Source: Pseudomonas sp. RIT409 (GTDB taxonomy: Bacteria > Pseudomonadota > Gammaproteobacteria > Pseudomonadales > Pseudomonadaceae). Taken from it: DNA of 64,000 bases. Both the position numbers and the translations under genes were made by a program. The stretch is taken from assembly GCF_003052515.2 (NCBI RefSeq), contig NZ_QARE02000005.1, positions 248,001 to 312,000 on the forward strand, written 5' to 3'. Of the stretch, positions 28,707 through 37,308 are shown piece after piece (the stretch's first letter is position 1; every line of letters starts with the position of its first letter). The notes beneath the pieces are model-generated. The model did no database searches. It had not been told where the DNA came from and saw only the letters and a program-made list of their open reading frames with translations.

Positions 28707-30086
28707 ATGTTTGAAAATCTGACAGAACGTCTTTCACAGACGCTGCGCCAGGTCACCGGCAAAGCCAAGCTGACCGAAGACAACATCAAGGACACGCTGC
28801 GTGAAGTGCGTATGGCACTGCTCGAAGCCGACGTTGCCTTGCCGGTCGTCAAAGACTTCGTCAATCGCATCAAGGAGCGAGCGGTCGGCACCGAAGTCTC
28901 CCGCAGCCTGACGCCGGGTCAGGCGTTCGTGAAAATCGTCCAGGCCGAACTGGAAGAGATGATGGGCGCTGCCAACGAGGAGCTTTCGCTCAACGTGGCG
29001 CCGCCGGCCGTGGTGCTGATGGCGGGTCTGCAGGGGGCGGGCAAGACCACCACCGCGGGCAAGCTGGCGAAGTTCCTTAAGGAGCGCAAGAAGAAAAGCG
29101 TGATGGTGGTGTCGGCAGACGTGTACCGCCCTGCCGCGATCAAGCAACTGGAAACCCTGGCCAACGACATCGGCGTGACCTTCTTCCCGTCCGACATCAG
29201 CCAGAAGCCAGTGGCCATTGCCGAAGCGGCCATCAAGGAAGCCAGGCTCAAGTTCATCGATGTCGTGATCCTCGACACCGCCGGTCGCTTGCACGTCGAC
29301 GCCGAGATGATGAGCGAGATCCAGGCCCTTCACGCAGCGGTCAAGCCCGCCGAAACGCTGTTCGTGGTCGACGCCATGACCGGTCAGGACGCCGCCAATA
29401 CGGCGAAAGCGTTCGGCGACGCGTTGCCGCTGACAGGCGTGATTCTGACCAAGGTCGACGGTGATGCCCGTGGCGGCGCCGCGCTTTCCGTTCGTGCCAT
29501 CACTGGCAAACCGATCAAGTTCATCGGTATGGGCGAGAAAAGCGAGGCACTCGAGCCTTTCCACCCGGACCGAATCGCCTCGCGCATTCTGGGCATGGGC
29601 GACGTCCTCAGCCTGATCGAGCAGGCCGAGCAGACCCTCGACAAGGAAAAGGCCGACAAGCTCGCCAAGAAACTGAAGAAAGGGAAGGGCTTTGACCTCG
29701 AAGACTTCCGCGACCAGTTGCAGCAGATGAAGAACATGGGTGGCCTGGGTGGCCTGATGGATAAGTTGCCGAGCATTGGCGGCGTCAATCTGTCGCAAAT
29801 GGGCAACGCGCAGAACGCTGCAGAAAAACAGTTCAAACAGATGGAAGCCATCATCAACTCGATGACCCCGGCTGAACGCCGCGATCCCGACCTGATCAGC
29901 GGTTCGCGCAAGCGCCGCATCGCAATGGGTTCCGGCACGCAGGTGCAGGACATCGGACGTCTGATCAAACAGCACAAGCAGATGCAGAAGATGATGAAGA
30001 AATTCTCCACCAAGGGTGGCATGGCGAAAATGATGCGCGGACTGGGCGGGATGATGCCCGGTGGCGGTGGCATGCCTCGCCTTTGA
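28707..30086 (+). CDS. ffh: Signal recognition particle protein Ffh
   Basis: 459 residues. N domain (1-90), GTPase G domain with P-loop GLQGAGKTT (107-115), DTAGRLHVD and TKVDGDARGG, then a Met-rich M domain (about 330-459, e.g. QMKNMGGLGGLM and MKKFSTKGGMAKMMRGLGGMMPGGGG) that binds 4.5S RNA and signal sequences. Start ATG 28707 behind AAAGGA; the frame is open upstream to 28500 but that part overlaps the promoter region. Targets inner membrane proteins to SecYEG with FtsY. Confidence 0.97.
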   Translation: MFENLTERLSQTLRQVTGKAKLTEDNIKDTLREVRMALLEADVALPVVKDFVNRIKERAVGTEVSRSLTPGQAFVKIVQAELEEMMGAANEELSLNVAPPAVVLMAGLQGAGKTTTAGKLAKFLKERKKKSVMVVSADVYRPAAIKQLETLANDIGVTFFPSDISQKPVAIAEAAIKEARLKFIDVVILDTAGRLHVDAEMMSEIQALHAAVKPAETLFVVDAMTGQDAANTAKAFGDALPLTGVILTKVDGDARGGAALSVRAITGKPIKFIGMGEKSEALEPFHPDRIASRILGMGDVLSLIEQAEQTLDKEKADKLAKKLKKGKGFDLEDFRDQLQQMKNMGGLGGLMDKLPSIGGVNLSQMGNAQNAAEKQFKQMEAIINSMTPAERRDPDLISGSRKRRIAMGSGTQVQDIGRLIKQHKQMQKMMKKFSTKGGMAKMMRGLGGMMPGGGGMPRL

Positions 30087-30231
30087 TCGGCTTGGGCGCG
30101 TACCGTTCGTCCGTGCCCGCTTCTTTGGGATCGCCTCCCTCAGGTCTGCCCACGCAGGCATACAGGCCGTCGAAACGATGGCTCCTATCACGGATGTGGA
30201 TGGCTCAGGGCCTTGCGCCGGAAAAAGTCAT

Positions 30232-30259
30232 TTGCAAACGTCCGGATATTCCTTAGAAT
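30232..30259 (+). promoter_or_regulatory. Candidate sigma-70 promoter of the rpsP operon
   Basis: TTGCAA (30232-30237), 16 bp, TAGAAT (30254-30259), about 74 bp before rpsP, with a GC-rich discriminator behind it as in ribosomal-protein promoters. Confidence 0.55.
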
Positions 30260-30332
30260 ATGCGGCCTTTCGGGCACCCCGTGCCCGTTCGTGCACTTTA
30301 GATTTGCAGCACACTAACAGGAACTTTGTTCA

Positions 30333-30584
30333 ATGCTAACAATCCGTCTGGCCCTTGGCGGCTCCAAGAAGCGCCCGTTCTACCACCTGACTGTGACCGA
30401 CAGCCGTAACCCACGCGACGGTTCGCACAAAGAGCAAATCGGTTTCTTCAACCCGGTCGCCCGTGGTCAGGAAATCCGTCTGTCCGTGAACCAAGAGCGT
30501 GCCAACTACTGGCTGAGCGTTGGTGCACAACCTTCTGAGCGCGTTGCTCAGCTGTTGAAGGAAGCTGCGAAGGCTGCGGCCTGA
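30333..30584 (+). CDS. rpsP: 30S ribosomal protein S16
   Basis: 83 residues, the standard size. [30 protein letters not shown] is the S16 signature, and KEQIGFFNP is conserved. First gene of rpsP-rimM-trmD-rplS, the conserved proteobacterial order; rimM follows after 5 bp. It binds 16S rRNA in 30S assembly. Confidence 0.98.
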   Translation: MLTIRLALGGSKKRPFYHLTVTDSRNPRDGSHKEQIGFFNPVARGQEIRLSVNQERANYWLSVGAQPSERVAQLLKEAAKAAA

Positions 30585-30589
30585 GCGAT

Positions 30590-31126
30590 ATGAGCGCGAC
30601 GCCAGCATCTGCCGACGATCTGATCGTCATCGGCAAGATCTATTCGGTACATGGCGTGCGTGGAGAAGTGAAGGTGTATTCCTTTACCGATCCGACTGAA
30701 AACCTGTTGAAGTACAAAACCTGGACGCTCAAGCGCGAAGGGAGTGTGAAACAGGTTGAGCTGGTCAGCGGGCGCGGGAGCGACAAGTTCCTGGTCGCGA
30801 AGCTCAAGGGTCTGGATGATCGCGAAGAAGCCCGTCTTCTCGCCGGTTACGAGATCTGCGTGCCAAGCCACCTGCTACCGGGGCTGGACGACGGCGAGTA
30901 CTACTGGTACCAGCTTGTCGGCCTCAAGGTCATCGACCATCTTGGGCAACTGCTCGGGAAAATCGATCACCTCCTGGAAACCGGTTCGAACGATGTCATG
31001 GTGGTCAAGCCCTGCGCAGGCAGTCTGGATGATCGTGAACGCCTGTTGCCCTATACGGAGCAATGCGTGTTGGCAGTCGATCTGGTTGCAGGCGAGATGA
31101 AGGTGGATTGGGACGCGGATTTCTGA
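30590..31126 (+). CDS. rimM: 16S rRNA processing / 30S maturation factor RimM
   Basis: 178 residues. The N-terminal RimM domain starts at IVIGKIYSVHGVRGEVKVYSFTDP, and the C-terminal PRC-barrel (about 98-175) carries EYYWYQLVGLKVID and DVMVVKP.....ERLLPYTEQCVLAVDL. It binds S19 and helps 16S 3'-domain maturation. It lies between rpsP and trmD with short gaps (5 and 3 bp), so it is cotranscribed. Confidence 0.97.
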   Translation: MSATPASADDLIVIGKIYSVHGVRGEVKVYSFTDPTENLLKYKTWTLKREGSVKQVELVSGRGSDKFLVAKLKGLDDREEARLLAGYEICVPSHLLPGLDDGEYYWYQLVGLKVIDHLGQLLGKIDHLLETGSNDVMVVKPCAGSLDDRERLLPYTEQCVLAVDLVAGEMKVDWDADF

Positions 31127-31129
31127 GCA

Positions 31130-31882
31130 ATGGCCAGCCTGCGCATAGAAGTCATCACGCTGTTTCCCGAGATGTTTTCCGCCATCAGCGACTACGGCAT
31201 TACCAGTCGTGCGGTAAAACAGGAGCTTTTGCAGCTGACCTGTTGGAATCCGCGGGACTACACCACGGATCGGCATCACACGGTGGACGATCGCCCCTTC
31301 GGCGGTGGTCCGGGCATGGTGATGAAGATCAAGCCTCTGGAAGACGCTCTGGTTCATGCCAGGCAGGCAGCAGGGGATGCGGCGAAGGTGATTTACCTGT
31401 CGCCACAAGGCCGCAAGCTGGAACAAGATGCGGTACGCGAGCTGGCAAAGGAAGAAGCACTGATTCTGATTGCCGGTCGTTATGAAGGCATTGACGAGCG
31501 CTTTATTGAGGCTCATGTCGATGAAGAGTGGTCGATAGGGGATTACGTGTTGTCTGGCGGCGAGCTGCCGGCCATGGTCCTGATCGATGCGGTTACACGG
31601 CTGCTGCCCGGAGCTTTAGGGCATGCGGACTCCGCGGAGGAAGATTCCTTCACGGATGGTCTGCTCGATTGCCCGCACTACACCCGACCTGAGGTGTATG
31701 CGGATCAGCGTGTACCCGACGTATTGCTCAGTGGCAATCACGCACATATCCGGCGTTGGCGTTTGCAGCAGTCCCTTGGTAGGACCTACGAACGACGAGC
31801 CGATCTTCTGGAAAGGCGCTCGCTTTCTGGAGAAGAGAACAAGCTGCTGGCGGAATACCTCCGTGAGCGGGACGATAGTTAA
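31130..31882 (+). CDS. trmD: tRNA (guanine37-N1)-methyltransferase
   Basis: 250 residues. SPOUT fold with the knot region [57 protein letters not shown], which binds S-adenosylmethionine in TrmD. N-terminal [12 protein letters not shown] and [13 protein letters not shown] are also conserved. Methylates G37 of tRNAs reading CNN and some UNN/GNN codons, preventing frameshifts; essential. Starts 3 bp after rimM. Confidence 0.98.
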   Translation: MASLRIEVITLFPEMFSAISDYGITSRAVKQELLQLTCWNPRDYTTDRHHTVDDRPFGGGPGMVMKIKPLEDALVHARQAAGDAAKVIYLSPQGRKLEQDAVRELAKEEALILIAGRYEGIDERFIEAHVDEEWSIGDYVLSGGELPAMVLIDAVTRLLPGALGHADSAEEDSFTDGLLDCPHYTRPEVYADQRVPDVLLSGNHAHIRRWRLQQSLGRTYERRADLLERRSLSGEENKLLAEYLRERDDS

Positions 31883-31925
31883 CGTATCGATGGTAGATCC
31901 GACTGATTTACCTTAGGAGCACAAC

Positions 31926-32276
31926 ATGACGAACAAAATCATTCTGGCCCTCGAAGCAGAGCAGATGAGCAAAGAAATCCCTCCTTTTGCCCCGGGCGAC
32001 ACCATCGTCGTTCAGGTGAAGGTAAAGGAAGGTGACCGTTCCCGTCTGCAGGCGTTCGAAGGCGTTGTCATCGCCAAGCGCAACCGCGGCATCAACAGTG
32101 CTTTCACTGTTCGCAAGATCTCCAACGGTGTTGGCGTTGAGCGTACTTTCCAGACCTACAGCCCGACCATCGACAGCATGGCGGTCAAGCGTCGCGGTGA
32201 CGTCCGTAAAGCCAAGCTGTACTACCTGCGCGACCTGTCGGGTAAAGCAGCACGCATCAAAGAAAAACTGTCTTGA
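31926..32276 (+). CDS. rplS: 50S ribosomal protein L19
   Basis: 116 residues. Conserved [37 protein letters not shown] and [17 protein letters not shown]. Preceded by TAGGAG and followed by a strong terminator, closing the rpsP operon. L19 sits at the 30S-50S interface. Confidence 0.98.
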   Translation: MTNKIILALEAEQMSKEIPPFAPGDTIVVQVKVKEGDRSRLQAFEGVVIAKRNRGINSAFTVRKISNGVGVERTFQTYSPTIDSMAVKRRGDVRKAKLYYLRDLSGKAARIKEKLS

Positions 32277-32300
32277 TTCCAGTTCTTCGGTGCAGAAAGG

Positions 32301-32324
32301 AGCAGCCTTCGGGCTGCTTTTTTT
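32301..32324 (+). terminator. Rho-independent terminator of the rpsP-rplS operon
   Basis: AGCAGCC-TTCG-GGCTGCT stem with a stable UUCG loop and a run of seven T. Confidence 0.93.
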
Positions 32325-32450
32325 ATGGCCGGCGAAAAGTGACAGTTGGCGCAGAGGGGGTTCGCCAAAATCGTTCGGCTCGACAATTTTGTCATGCGGG
32401 GGTGGATGTGAAAAACTGCTCCACGTTTTCGTTCGCTCAAGTCTGACTCC

Positions 32451-33347
32451 ATGCCTGCCCTAGACCACCCCATGATCGACCGTTTCCTCGATGCCCTGTG
32501 GCTAGAAAAGGGTCTCTCGGACAATACCCGCGACTCGTACCGCAGTGACCTGGCGTTATTCAACGGTTGGTTGCAGGAGCGAGGTGTCGATGTGATGGAG
32601 GTGGGGCGGGAGGTGATCTTCGATCACTTGGCCTGGCGTGTGGATAACGGCTACAAGGCGCGTTCGTCCGCACGTTTCCTTTCCGGGGTGCGAGGGTTTT
32701 ACCGCTATCTGCTGCGTGAGAAGCTCATTTCGGTGGACCCGACACTGCAAGTGGACATGCCGCAACTTGGTAAGCCGTTGCCCAAATCCTTGTCCGAAGC
32801 CGATGTCGAGGCGTTGCTCGCGGCCCCCGATTTGAGCGAGGCCATCGGTCAACGCGACCGGGCAATGCTGGAGGTGCTCTATGCCTGTGGCCTGCGTGTG
32901 ACCGAGTTGGTCAGTCTGACGCTCGAGCAGGTCAACCTGCGCCAGGGCGTCCTGCGCATCATGGGCAAGGGCAGCAAGGAGCGCCTGGTGCCTATGGGGG
33001 AAGAGGCCATCGTCTGGGTCGAGCGGTATTTGCGTGACGCCCGTCAGGAGTTGCTCGGCGGTCGTCCCAGCGATGTGCTGTTCCCCAGCATGCGGGGTGA
33101 ACAGATGACCCGGCAAACGTTCTGGCATCGCATCAAGCTGCAGGCCAAGGTGGCCGGCATCGGCAAAAGCCTCTCCCCGCACACGCTGCGCCACGCGTTC
33201 GCCACTCATTTGCTGAACCACGGGGCAGACCTTCGTGTGGTGCAGATGCTGCTCGGCCACAGTGACCTGTCGACGACACAGATCTACACCCATATTGCCC
33301 GCGCAAGACTGCAGGAACTGCACGCCAGGCATCACCCTCGCGGGTAG
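32451..33347 (+). CDS. xerD: Tyrosine recombinase XerD
   Basis: 298 residues, the same as E. coli XerD. N-terminal SAM-like DNA-binding domain (about 1-95), then the catalytic domain with Arg in YACGLRVTELVSL, Lys in GKGSKERLVP, HTLRHAFATH (His-Arg), His in LGHSDLSTTQ and the nucleophile Tyr in IYTHI. Works with XerC at dif to resolve chromosome dimers. xerD-dsbC-hom-thrC is the usual Pseudomonas order. Confidence 0.97.
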   Translation: MPALDHPMIDRFLDALWLEKGLSDNTRDSYRSDLALFNGWLQERGVDVMEVGREVIFDHLAWRVDNGYKARSSARFLSGVRGFYRYLLREKLISVDPTLQVDMPQLGKPLPKSLSEADVEALLAAPDLSEAIGQRDRAMLEVLYACGLRVTELVSLTLEQVNLRQGVLRIMGKGSKERLVPMGEEAIVWVERYLRDARQELLGGRPSDVLFPSMRGEQMTRQTFWHRIKLQAKVAGIGKSLSPHTLRHAFATHLLNHGADLRVVQMLLGHSDLSTTQIYTHIARARLQELHARHHPRG

Positions 33348-33513
33348 TGGACAGCAGGAATTTGCGACGAGTCTTACGTCAGTCAGCGTCGGCCTCTTGA
33401 GCCTAATGTGATAGGCTTTGCCGGTTTCGCAGATTGGCACTTCGAAAAGGATGTGACGGCTCCGTATCCACCTTTTCGGGCCTGCCCAACTGCCCACCGC
33501 TCGAGGAGTTTTC

Positions 33514-34254
33514 ATGCGCGTGACTCGTTTTATCGGTGCTGCTGTCGTAGCGCTGGCCAGTACTTTCAGCCTGTTCGCCCACGCCGATGAAGCGTCCGAC
33601 AAGGCCATCCGCAAGACGCTGGAATCGCTGAACCTGGAAATTCCGGTGGAGAGCATCTCCAGCAGCCCGCTCAATGGGCTGTATGAAGTCAACCTGAAGG
33701 GCGGTCGAGTGCTCTACGCCAGCGCCGACGGGCAATTCGTCATGCAGGGTAACCTTTACCAGATCCAGGGCGGAAAACCCGTCAACCTCACTGAAAAGGT
33801 CGAGCGCCTGGCGATCTCGAAGACCATCAACGGTATCCCCACCGCGGAAATGGTGGTCTATCCGGCAGTTGGCGAGACCAAGTCACACATTACCGTGTTC
33901 ACCGACACCACATGCCCGTATTGCCACAAGCTGCATGGTGAGGTGCCTGAGTTGAACAAGCGCGGGATCGAAGTCCGCTACGTGGCGTTCCCTCGCCAGG
34001 GCCTGGGTTCGCCCGGCGACGAGCAACTGCAGGCTGTCTGGTGCTCCAAGGATCGTCGCGACGCGATGAACCGCATGGTCGACGGCAAGAACATCAGTGC
34101 GCCCAAGTGCGATAACCCGGTGACCCGCCAGTTCGAGATCGGTCAGTCCATCGGGGTCAACGGTACGCCCGCCATCGTGCTGGCAGATGGTCAGGTGATT
34201 CCGGGTTATCAACCTGCCCCGCAAGTGGCCAAGCTGGCGTTGAGCGCCAAGTAA
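33514..34254 (+). CDS. dsbC: Periplasmic thiol:disulfide isomerase DsbC
   Basis: 246 residues. Signal peptide (MRVTRFIGAAVVALASTFSLFAHA, cleavage after AHA), N-terminal dimerisation domain (about 25-85), then a thioredoxin fold with active site CPYC (134-137) in FTDTTCPYCHKLH. A second Cys pair follows (WCSKDRR, APKCDNP), as in DsbC, and a cis-Pro in NGTPAIV. Rearranges wrong disulfides in periplasmic proteins and is kept reduced by DsbD. Confidence 0.96.
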   Translation: MRVTRFIGAAVVALASTFSLFAHADEASDKAIRKTLESLNLEIPVESISSSPLNGLYEVNLKGGRVLYASADGQFVMQGNLYQIQGGKPVNLTEKVERLAISKTINGIPTAEMVVYPAVGETKSHITVFTDTTCPYCHKLHGEVPELNKRGIEVRYVAFPRQGLGSPGDEQLQAVWCSKDRRDAMNRMVDGKNISAPKCDNPVTRQFEIGQSIGVNGTPAIVLADGQVIPGYQPAPQVAKLALSAK

Positions 34255-34330
34255 TTCAACAGCGAGCCGCACTGTGATGCGGCTGTTACCACGGTCGGCC
34301 TCGCGCCGGTCGTTTTACGGGGAGTTCATA

Positions 34331-35635
34331 GTGAAACCGGTCAAAGTAGGCATCTGTGGGCTGGGTACTGTCGGTGGCGGTACCTTCAATGTGCTAAAGC
34401 GTAACGCCGAGGAGATCGCCCGTCGTGCCGGGCGTGGAATCGAAGTCGCGCAAATTGCCATGCGTTCGCCAAACCCCCATTGCCAGATTACCGGTACCCC
34501 GACCACCACCGATGTTTTCGAAGTGGCCAGCAATCCTGACATCGACATCGTTATCGAGCTGATCGGCGGCTACACCGTCGCGCGCGAGCTGGTGCTAAAA
34601 GCCATAGAAAATGGCAAGCACGTGGTCACTGCCAACAAGGCGCTGATCGCGGTGCACGGTAATGAAATCTTCGCCCGAGCGCGGGAGAAAGGCGTGATCG
34701 TCGCCTTCGAAGCGGCCGTGGCGGGGGGCATTCCGGTAATCAAGGCGATTCGGGAAGGCCTGGCGGCCAACCGCATCAACTGGTTGGCAGGTATCATCAA
34801 CGGCACAGGCAATTTCATCCTGACCGAAATGCGCGAAAAGGGTCGGACGTTTCCTGACGTGCTCGCCGAAGCGCAGGCGCTAGGTTATGCCGAAGCCGAT
34901 CCGACGTTCGACGTGGAAGGCATCGATGCGGCCCACAAGCTGACGATTCTGGCGTCCATCGCGTTCGGCATTCCACTGCAGTTCGACAAGGCCTACACCG
35001 AAGGCATCACCCAACTGACCACTGCCGATGTCAATTACGCCGAAGCGTTGGGCTACCGCATCAAGCATCTGGGCGTGGCACGCAGCACTCCGGCGGGCAT
35101 CGAGTTGCGGGTCCACCCGACGCTGATCCCGTCCGATCGCCTGATCGCCAACGTCAATGGCGTCATGAACGCCGTCATGGTCAATGGCGACGCCGCCGGT
35201 TCGACGCTGTTCTACGGTGCCGGCGCTGGCATGGAGCCCACGGCCTCATCCGTGGTCGCCGACCTGGTGGATGTGGTGCGTGCCCTGACCACTGACCCGG
35301 AGAATCGCGTGCCGCACTTGGCGTTCCAGCCTGATTCGCTGTCGGCCCATCCGATCCTGCCGATCCAGGAGTGCGAAAGCGCTTACTACTTGCGCATTCA
35401 AGCCAAGGATCACCCAGGCGTCCTGGCACAAGTGGCGAGCATCTTGTCCGAGCGCGGGATCAACATCGAGTCGATCATGCAGAAGGAAGTCGAAGAGCAA
35501 GATGGGCTGGTGCCGATGATTCTGCTCACCCACCGCGTGGTCGAGCAGCGCATCAACGATGCCATTCAGGCGCTCGAGGCCCTGGAAGGCGTTGCGGGTC
35601 CGGTCGTTCGCATCCGTGTCGAGCATCTGAACTGA
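34331..35635 (+). CDS. hom: Homoserine dehydrogenase
   Basis: 434 residues from GTG 34331 behind GGGGAGTTC; this start gives the family N-terminus KPVKVGICGLGTVGGGTF (NAD(P) Rossmann motif). The catalytic domain has AGIINGTGNFILTEM and FDVEGIDAAHKLTILASIAFG. A C-terminal ACT domain (about 350-434, YYLRIQAKDHPGVLAQVASILSERGINIESIMQKE) should give feedback control by threonine. Converts aspartate semialdehyde to homoserine. Confidence 0.97.
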   Translation: MKPVKVGICGLGTVGGGTFNVLKRNAEEIARRAGRGIEVAQIAMRSPNPHCQITGTPTTTDVFEVASNPDIDIVIELIGGYTVARELVLKAIENGKHVVTANKALIAVHGNEIFARAREKGVIVAFEAAVAGGIPVIKAIREGLAANRINWLAGIINGTGNFILTEMREKGRTFPDVLAEAQALGYAEADPTFDVEGIDAAHKLTILASIAFGIPLQFDKAYTEGITQLTTADVNYAEALGYRIKHLGVARSTPAGIELRVHPTLIPSDRLIANVNGVMNAVMVNGDAAGSTLFYGAGAGMEPTASSVVADLVDVVRALTTDPENRVPHLAFQPDSLSAHPILPIQECESAYYLRIQAKDHPGVLAQVASILSERGINIESIMQKEVEEQDGLVPMILLTHRVVEQRINDAIQALEALEGVAGPVVRIRVEHLN

Positions 35636-35650
35636 CAGCAGCGACACGCT

Positions 35651-35769
35651 TTAAGCTAAAAGCTGCACGAAAGAGCAAAATCACATCGCGGCGAGCTTCG
35701 AACCGCGAGCTGGAAGGCAAAGGCAAACCGCTTTTGCTTGCAGCTTGCAACTTGCAGCTTGCGGCTCGA
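35651..35769. repeat. Intergenic repeat element between hom and thrC
   Basis: The right part is a heptanucleotide array, (T/A)GCTTGC, AGCTTGC, AACTTGC, AGCTTGC at 35735-35762, then GGCTCG. The left end (TAAGCTAAAAGCTGCA, from 35652) is loosely complementary to it, and the middle has AGCTTCGAACCGCGAGCT (partial palindrome). AGCTTGCA-rich elements of this type are familiar in Pseudomonas intergenic DNA. It fills the hom-thrC gap and keeps the frame open across the gap, which falsely extends thrC upstream. Confidence 0.65.
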
Positions 35770-35784
35770 ACCGAAGGTTTGTTT

Positions 35785-37194
35785 ATGCGTTATATCAGTA
35801 CCCGCGGCCGCGCACCGGCCCTGAATTTCGAAGACGTCCTGCTCGCTGGGCTGGCCAGCGATGGCGGTCTGTACGTCCCTGAAAATCTCCCACGATTCAC
35901 CCAGGAAGAGATCGCGTCCTGGGCGGGCCTGCCTTACCACGAGCTGGCGTTCCGCGTCATGCGTCCGTTCGTGGCGGGCAGCATCCCGGATGCCGATTTC
36001 AAGAAAATCCTGGAAGAAACCTATGGCGTGTTCGCACACGCTGCCGTGGCGCCGCTGCGCCAGCTCAACGGCAACGAATGGGTACTGGAGCTGTTCCACG
36101 GCCCGACCTTGGCGTTCAAGGACTTTGCCCTGCAATTGCTGGGACGGTTGCTGGATTACGTGCTGGAAAAACGCGGCGAGCGCGTGGTGATCATCGGCGC
36201 GACGTCCGGCGACACCGGTTCTGCTGCCATCGAAGGCTGCCGCCGTTGTGACAACGTCGACATTTTCATCCTGCACCCGAACAACCGGGTTTCCGACGTT
36301 CAGCGTCGTCAAATGACGACGATCTTCGGTGACAACATTCACAACATCGCCATCGAAGGCAACTTCGACGATTGCCAGGAAATGGTGAAGAACAGTTTCG
36401 CCGACCAGAGCTTCCTCAAAGGCACGCGTCTGGTTGCCGTGAACTCGATCAACTGGGCGCGGATCATGGCCCAGATCGTTTACTACTTCCACGCCGCGCT
36501 GCAATTGGGCGGCCCGGCGCGTTCAGTGGCTTTCTCGGTACCGACCGGCAACTTCGGCGATATTTTTGCCGGTTATCTGGCGCGCAACATGGGGCTGCCG
36601 ATCAGCCAACTGATCGTCGCCACCAACCGCAATGACATCCTGCACCGCTTCATGAGCGGCAACCAGTACGTCAAGGAAACCCTTCATGCCACGTTGTCGC
36701 CGTCCATGGACATCATGGTGTCATCGAATTTCGAGCGTTTGTTGTTCGACATGCACGGTCGCAACGGCGCAGCGCTCGCCGAGTTGATGGACAGCTTCAA
36801 ACAGGGCGGCGGCTTCAGTGTCGCTGAAGATCGTTGGACCGAAGCCCGTAAACTGTTCGACTCGCTGGCGGTGAGCGACGAGCAGACCTGTGAAACCATC
36901 GCTGAAGTCTTTGCCAGCACCGGTGAGGTGCTCGACCCGCATACGGCGATCGGCGTCAAGGCGGCGCGCGACTGCCGTCGCAGCCTCGACACCCCGATGG
37001 TGATTCTGGGCACGGCGCACCCGGTCAAGTTCCCGGAAGCGGTGCAGAAAGCAGGCGTGGGAAAAGCACTGGCACTGCCTGCACATTTGTCTGATTTGTT
37101 TGAGCGCAATGAGCGCTGCACGGTGCTCCCGAATGATCTGAAAGCCATGCAGGCCTTCGTCAGTCAGCACGGTAATCGTGGCAAGCCGCTCTAG
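35785..37194 (+). CDS. thrC: Threonine synthase
   Basis: 469 residues from ATG 35785 (MRYISTRGRAPALNFEDVLLAGLASDGGLYVP). The PLP lysine is Lys112 in FHGPTLAFKDFALQLLG; the phosphate-binding loop is GATSGDTGSAAIEG. The length matches the long, E. coli-like class. It converts O-phosphohomoserine to threonine. The start is set by homology; the open frame upstream comes from the repeat element. Confidence 0.97.
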   Translation: MRYISTRGRAPALNFEDVLLAGLASDGGLYVPENLPRFTQEEIASWAGLPYHELAFRVMRPFVAGSIPDADFKKILEETYGVFAHAAVAPLRQLNGNEWVLELFHGPTLAFKDFALQLLGRLLDYVLEKRGERVVIIGATSGDTGSAAIEGCRRCDNVDIFILHPNNRVSDVQRRQMTTIFGDNIHNIAIEGNFDDCQEMVKNSFADQSFLKGTRLVAVNSINWARIMAQIVYYFHAALQLGGPARSVAFSVPTGNFGDIFAGYLARNMGLPISQLIVATNRNDILHRFMSGNQYVKETLHATLSPSMDIMVSSNFERLLFDMHGRNGAALAELMDSFKQGGGFSVAEDRWTEARKLFDSLAVSDEQTCETIAEVFASTGEVLDPHTAIGVKAARDCRRSLDTPMVILGTAHPVKFPEAVQKAGVGKALALPAHLSDLFERNERCTVLPNDLKAMQAFVSQHGNRGKPL

Positions 37195-37216
37195 CGGTAT
37201 CGCCGTGTAACAACTT

Positions 37217-37247
37217 AAGGCCCGCTCACCCGCGGGCCTTCTCGTTT
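37217..37247 (+). terminator. Terminator downstream of thrC
   Basis: AAGGCCCGC-N6-GCGGGCCTT stem (37217-37225 / 37232-37240), followed by CTCGTTT; the T-run is imperfect. Confidence 0.75.
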
Positions 37248-37308
37248 CTGCATGCCAAACTTGCGAGCATTTCTGAGCTTCGTAAACAACTCACTGGCGG
37301 TAGAACAC

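Noticed and set aside
28734-30191. 485-residue open frame opposite ffh
   Set aside because: Antisense shadow; ffh is unmistakable on the plus strand.
35371-35784. N-terminal extension of thrC into the hom gene
   Set aside because: The frame is open only because of the intergenic repeat and GC bias; threonine synthase homology begins at 35785.
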